Source of the DNA: Symsagittifera roscoffensis
Taxonomy: Eukaryota; Xenacoelomorpha; Acoela; Convolutidae
Assembly: GCF_963678635.1 (NCBI RefSeq)
Contig: NC_087066.1
Location: 47,777,129-47,837,128 of the forward strand
Direction: 5' to 3'
Length of the DNA stretch: 60,000 nt
In this document: piece after piece, positions 54,961-60,000 of the stretch
Numbering within the stretch: position 1 is the first letter of the stretch
Layout of the letters: every line of letters begins with the position of its first letter
Translations under genes and position numbers: made by a program
Notes under the pieces: model-generated
Told to the model about the DNA's origin: nothing
The model's database searches: none
The model's input: only the letters and a program-made list of their open reading frames with translations

Positions 54961-57900
54961 ATTTATAATAACTACTGATACTTGTGTGTTTCAGCAAGTT
55001 TCTGTAAAATTTGATCAATTGATTGATATTGGATTGTATCCACTTGGATGAGTAGTCCTTGAAATTGTTGTGTTCGCTTGTGATGTCCGGTTTTGAGTCT
55101 GTCGATTGTTAGATGATTTTTCGATAATTTTTCAATGCTGGTTTTACAGTCTGAAGGAATGGAAAAGTAGAATTTTTCTTCTAGTTCCGTTGATTGTTTT
55201 TTTTTTCAGTTCATGATTTTTTCGTGTTTCAGTGGGTTTAAATTTTGGGTGCTGTATTTGTTTCTCTTAGGTGGTTAAGTTTTTTTTGTTCTAGTATTGT
55301 CGAGTGTTCTGGAAGTTCTGTATTATTTGTTGGTGGTAATCACAAAATTGTGAGTCAATCATGTGAAGTCCAATGAAAGTATATATTTGTGTTAACTCTC
55401 GAAGGGCGTACTAGTTTGGAAAATAGGGTAGGAGACTATTTCTATCTGATGAATTTTCCTTTTAGTTTGATAAATAAGTTTATTTGTAACTCAGTTGACT
55501 TTTCACAATTTTATTAGGGTCCTCTTTGGAGCGGTTGCTTTTTTTCCAGGTTTCTTTATAGATTAAGGAACATAAATTCATTACGTATGTTTGAACTTAC
55601 AAATCTGAAGCTGATATGATGCGAGAAGTAAATTGTAATTGAATGTTTTTGAATTCTAATAAATTCTTCGTTATTTTTGGTATTTTTCACAATGTTTTTG
55701 TCTCTTGTTATTATTAAAGATTCTGTATGAGTACCAGAGCCTAAGTTTTGAACTTATGGGCAATGAAAAAAAACGTCAACGTTTGTATGAGTCGTAAAAC
55801 AAGAGAAAGTGAATTTTTGATGGTTTTCAATATCCTTTAAAGTTTTTGGATACTAATGCTGTAAAGATTATTGGTTTTAACTTTTTTTTGTATCTGAATC
55901 GATGTTTAATGCGTATTTACTTTTTTGAATCAAACGCCAGTAAGCAAGTGTGAGCATGAGTTAGTTTGGTTGCTATCAATTGTTCATGTGCAGAGTTTAC
56001 TGTTCGTTTTAAGTGTTAAGAAAAAGTGAAAACAAAATTATCAAAAATGTTAAAAACACTTTTAAAATTTCAAATGCGGGGTCAATGAAGTGATCTAAAT
56101 GCTTCTCCGTGCGATGGAGGTTAAAGATATAATCTGTTTTGGCATATTTTTTTTCTTTTATTTGAGTGTATAATTCGAGATCTGTGTTACGTGGTGCGCC
56201 TTCCATGTGTCTGCAAAATTTGTGATTCTAATAAGCGGCGTGATTATAATATGCGAAGAAAACTGATAAGACTTCCGTGGAATGCGTTTATTTGGTTTAT
56301 GTGACAGAAAAATATTGTCGAGATGAATTGATCAAAGAGAAAACCTGCGAAGAGTGTTTGCGCTACTACTACTTGTCATTTAAATTTTGTTTGAAATGCC
56401 CAGGTGTTATATATTCCATTAGGAAGTGAGGTTAAAATGCTAAAACTTTGAACATTGCTTAATTGGACAGTTAATCTTTCTAGAATGTAATCAGGCAAAC
56501 CTAGAAAATTAATTTGCTTCAAGCGTAAGGAAATAAAAAATATTTTTTGGCGTGATATCTTGAGTTCTATTTTTTTCTCCATTAAGATATTAAAAACCTT
56601 TGATATCTTTAAAATAAACAGTGTGACTTGTGTGTTTCGGCAAGTTTCTGTGAATTATGATCGGTTGATTGACGTTGGATTGTATCCATTTTGGTGAGTA
56701 GTTCTTGAAGCTGTTATTTTCGAATGTGATTTCTAGTTTTGATTATAAAACTAATGATTAACAATCAACATCTGGAGTTTTATCTGTTGCCTGAATGCAT
56801 TTGGGTGATGAATTTTTTAGTGTTTAAATTAAGGTAAGTTATGATGAATATAAGCAACATTTATCTTCTTCACGTTTGTGTATAATTGATAGTGGATGGT
56901 GTGTAAAAATTTTCAGTTTGTCAAGGATTTCTAAAAGACCTTGTGGTCACGTTTTGACGTTTTGTGTTGATAGGTTGTCATGAAACTTTGCTGCTAAAAC
57001 TGTCAAAAAAAAGTTATTTAAAAGAACAAAAATTAAAGATACATGAGTTCGCAAGAGTTGAAAAAGGTTATATAAAAAAAGAAGAAACGATTGTTTTCTT
57101 GGTGTATTTTTTGATTTTATATATTAGTTCAGTGCCAATACACGGAAGAGGTAGTGTTTGTACTATTCCAGCTGGTTGAGAAAATGGTACGAAATGGTGT
57201 CTAAAATTCTCAATTTTTTTTTAGGATTTTGAATTTTAAAATTGATTTTCGAAATGAGAGTAATTGCAACTTATGATCTTTTATGTCTTGATGAGAAACG
57301 TGTCTACAGTGTAAACGATTTATATCCCAACTATGAAGTCTTGTTCTATCTGAAAATTGTCCAAAGAGAGGAGGAGATGTTGCTGAGGTGGTTTAGCCAA
57401 GTTTTATAACTTAAAAATTGTAATAATTCTGATGGGAGTTTATAAAAATGTGATGTGCTTGAAACAGAAGGTGTGTAAGGTATAGAAAGTAAGTGTTGTT
57501 GGTAGAGAAAATGATGATTTCTCTGATGGAGTATCAGCTTAGTACCTTAACAGAATTGGTTGTAGAAGACGTTGTGAGGGTGTTGGGGAATAAAATGGTT
57601 TATCTCTTAATTGTGCAGAATTTGGTGAAGAAACTATACCTATTGGTAAATGTGGTGTATGACAGGGAATCTAAATTTGGAAACATAGAGGTGTCAAATT
57701 TAGTTTCTCATTGTGGTGTTGATGAAGTTTATGATTCTGATGGTTAACTTATATTGAAACGAATTCTTGGTGTCGTAAATTTTCTGTTTCGTCTTAGATG
57801 AAACGTTTTCTATCTGTCGTTATTACTTGAATTCGATTTTGATTATGATGTCATATTCCTCCTACGCATTGAGAAATTGAACGATATTTTTTATATGTTG

Positions 57901-58524
57901 GTTCAAATCGCGGTTCGTTTAATGGTTCGTGCAGAAGTGCTGGAGTTGACGGTTCGAAAAATAGTACTCGTTGTTCATCAAGAGTGCAAGGGTTAAGTTT
58001 TCTTTACATATTTAGTTTGGGTTGTTGTTTGAGGTTATTGGGGGGTGTTCTGTTATCAGTTGTTCAGGGAGTTGGATTGGGGTATTGGGTTTGGTTTGGA
58101 TTTTTGGTATTCGTTGTCTCTTGATTTTATAAAGCGAAATGTTCTTGGTAGTATTCTTCGTAAAAATTGTAAGCATGATCATGGCTATTGAAAATACAAC
58201 CAATGCTTATCTTATACTTTGAAAAATGTTACAATTAGAAAAGCTATCAGGATTAAAATTTTTGTGAGATGAAAAATAAGTCTTGCGGATATATTAACTC
58301 AGGGATGTATAATTTATCAAAGATCTAAGGTACGAATGAAATTGAAAACAAAAAATCTTAGAAAAGCTTTAAAAAGGTAGTAGAGATTTTCACGAGTTGA
58401 TTTTACTTGTTTCAATGTGATCATTCAGAGAGGGATTTCACTTATCCGGGAGGTGTTCAGAAGGCTAAATTTCTCAAACGAAAAATTGATTTTGTTTCTT
58501 AGATTTCAATGAGAGGGTTGAAAA

Positions 58525-58797
58525 TTGATATGTATTTTGATGAAAGATATTTTAAAAGTTTTGGTAGTTGTTTTTCTAGTTTCTTTTATAGGTTATGCTG
58601 CAGTTTTTGTGACATATCTTGACTTTACACCAAATGACTTTGGATTTTTTTTTGAAAATTTATGGAGCATTAGTTCATACTGTGTTATTGGTTTTAGTGA
58701 GGTTTTTCGAAGCGTTAAGTTTTTGACTGGATTATTTTTAGTAGCAAGTATGATGGTTGTGCTTATTTTGGACCTAGAGGTCGTGAAATTGGAGTGA
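58525..58797 (+). CDS. small membrane protein frame, best-preserved copy
   Basis: 90 codons with two hydrophobic helices: VLVVVFLVSFIGYAAVFVTY at residues about 11-30 and TGLFLVASMMVVLILDLEVV near the end, separated by a linker with SSYCVIGFSEV. Other units keep the LD-x-T, SEV-x-R-S and EV-x-KLE stop positions. The GFSEV stretch faintly recalls a potassium-channel pore loop, but the signature GFG/GYG is absent, so I do not call it a channel. Confidence 0.4.
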   Translation: MICILMKDILKVLVVVFLVSFIGYAAVFVTYLDFTPNDFGFFFENLWSISSYCVIGFSEVFRSVKFLTGLFLVASMMVVLILDLEVVKLE

Positions 58798-59324
58798 TAA
58801 ATCTAGTTTTAAATATGATAGACTCGTTTAGAGGAGCGGTGGCAGTGAATAAAAAACAGTTGAAAAAAGATACGCGCTGATTGGTGATATCTTATCTCTG
58901 GATTTCTCAAAAAAACTAATTTAAAAAACTGAAGTATGAAATGTAATAAAATAATCAAATAGAAAAAACAGAAATTTTGAATATCAACTATATGAGACTT
59001 ATTTTGGTCATTTCAATTTATATGTACTATGGATTTATACAATTTTTTCTACTTTTTTTACTTTTCTAATTTTTATACTTTTTTTTCGAAACTGTGGATT
59101 GTTAGATAAATGGTTGATAGTTTTTTCTATGTTGGTTTTTTAATTTGGATGATTAAAAACGTGCAGAGCTTTCTTTTAATTCTGTTGAATGTTTTTTGTT
59201 TTTTCTATTTTATGGTTATTTCGTATTTTATTGGGTTTAGTCTCTGGGTGTTGTATTTGTTTCCCTTATAAGGTTAATTTTTTAGAGAAAGCATGATTTT
59301 TTAGAGAAATTAAAATTGTTTCTT

Positions 59325-60000
59325 TAGAGATTTTCAAGAGTTGTTACAACTTGTTTCAAGTTGATCATTCAGAGAAGAACTTCACTTATCCGTGAAGTCT
59401 TCAAAATAGTAATTTTCTCCTACCCAAAATTGATTTTGTTTCTTAGATTTCAATAGGAGTGTTGAAAATTGATAGGTATTGATGAAGGATAGACTGAGGT
59501 TTTCGGTTGTTATTTTTTCTAGTTTACTTTTATTGATTAAACAGGTGTTTTCGTATTTCAGTGGGTCTAGTCTTTGGGTGATGTAACTTTTTCTCTTACG
59601 TGGTTAAGTTTTTTTTGTTTCTGGTATTGTCGAGTGTTCTGAAAGGTCTGTATTATTTGTTGGTGGCAGTGATTCAATAATGTGAAGTCCAATGAAAGAA
59701 AATTTTTTGGTAAAATCTCGAAGAACGTACTGTTTTGGATGATAGCGTAGGAGGGTTTTACCATTAAGCTTAATTATTAGAAAAGTTTTAAACGTTATAG
59801 AAGCTTTAAAAACTCTTAAACGCAATAAAAGCTTTAAAAATTTAGAAAAACTTTAAAAATATAAAGCTTTAGAGATTTTCAAGAGTTGTTACAACTTGTT
59901 TCAAGTTGATCGTTCAGAGAAGAAGTTCACTTATCCGTGAAGTCTTCAAAATAGTAATTTTCTCATACCCAAAATTGATTTTGTTTCTTAGATTTCAATA
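59325..60000. repeat. about 540-bp direct repeat at the right edge
   Basis: 59,325-59,460 (GAGATTTTCAAGAGTTG onward) is repeated from 59,870 to the end of the window, and also occurs at 52,145-52,280. A further tandem amplification inside the array. Confidence 0.75.

Larger units (their letters stand above)
35880..60000. repeat. mosaic array of shuffled copies of one multi-kilobase unit
   Basis: Almost all of this segment consists of repeated blocks. Anchor GTCGAGTGTTCTG lies at 43,097, 43,811, 45,973, 46,991, 48,311, 51,902, 52,448, 55,299 and 59,629 (a worn one near 39,478), with spacings from 0.55 to 4.3 kb. The full block order is best seen at 48.3-51.9 kb. Other units lack blocks or join them in other orders, for example a jump from the 'CAGTGTAAACG' block straight into the anchor block at about 39,415-39,500. 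All copies keep the same orientation. This is what unequal recombination and gene conversion among tandem copies would produce. The array runs off the right edge. Confidence 0.85.

Noticed and set aside
58617-58797. Two-pore potassium channel pore loop (SSYCVIGFSEV)
   Set aside because: The selectivity filter GFG/GYG is absent, the other copies do not keep the region, and the length is far too short.

Overview
The window is AT-rich eukaryotic nuclear DNA, most likely from an invertebrate animal. It has splice-type signals, LINE and LTR retroelement relics, many small inverted-repeat elements and a virus-like DNA transposon of the Polinton/Maverick (adintovirus-like) class. I cannot name the species. 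There are no bacterial operons, rRNA, tRNA or CRISPR arrays that I can recognise.

Region 1, about 1-10,000: a Polinton-type element. On the minus strand, from 9,839 down to 1,748, lies a compact chain of overlapping or abutting genes: three or four uncharacterised early-type ORFs, an RNase H-fold-like protein, a small membrane protein, an A32-type packaging ATPase, two conserved Polinton proteins, a DDE integrase, a penton-type minor capsid protein, a basic core-type protein, a double-jelly-roll major capsid protein and an adenain-like cysteine protease. Two plus-strand ORFs (a PC4-like ssDNA-binding protein and an unknown) converge on them. Integrase and ATPase are open. Protease, major capsid and penton each carry exactly one in-frame stop (TGA, TAA and TAG) with no frameshift. 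No DNA polymerase B gene is inside the window, so the element probably continues to the left, or it has lost that gene.

Region 2, 10,000-16,500: small inverted-repeat elements, and the first exon (with a good splice donor and a plausible second exon) of a host-type gene resembling the N-terminus of DUF6606/DUF3638 giant proteins. Next come a GC-richer degenerate repeat block and a cluster of E2F-like sites. Region 3, 16,600-22,200: a decayed LINE reverse transcriptase fragment next to a decayed Ty3/Gypsy-type retroelement, both on the minus strand. Region 4, 22,200-35,900: gene-poor DNA built from nested foldback/MITE-like elements, including two very large inverted repeats (about 0.86 kb and 1.37 kb), and minisatellites.

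Region 5, 35,900-60,000: a 24-kb mosaic array of shuffled copies of one multi-kilobase unit, with some pairs 97-100% identical and others strongly decayed. Short reading frames on both strands are conserved between copies at the amino-acid level. One minus-strand frame at the start of the array carries a pattern resembling chuvirus-type glycoproteins. The array is the least explained part of the window and the best candidate for something undescribed: an amplified, recombining gene or provirus family.
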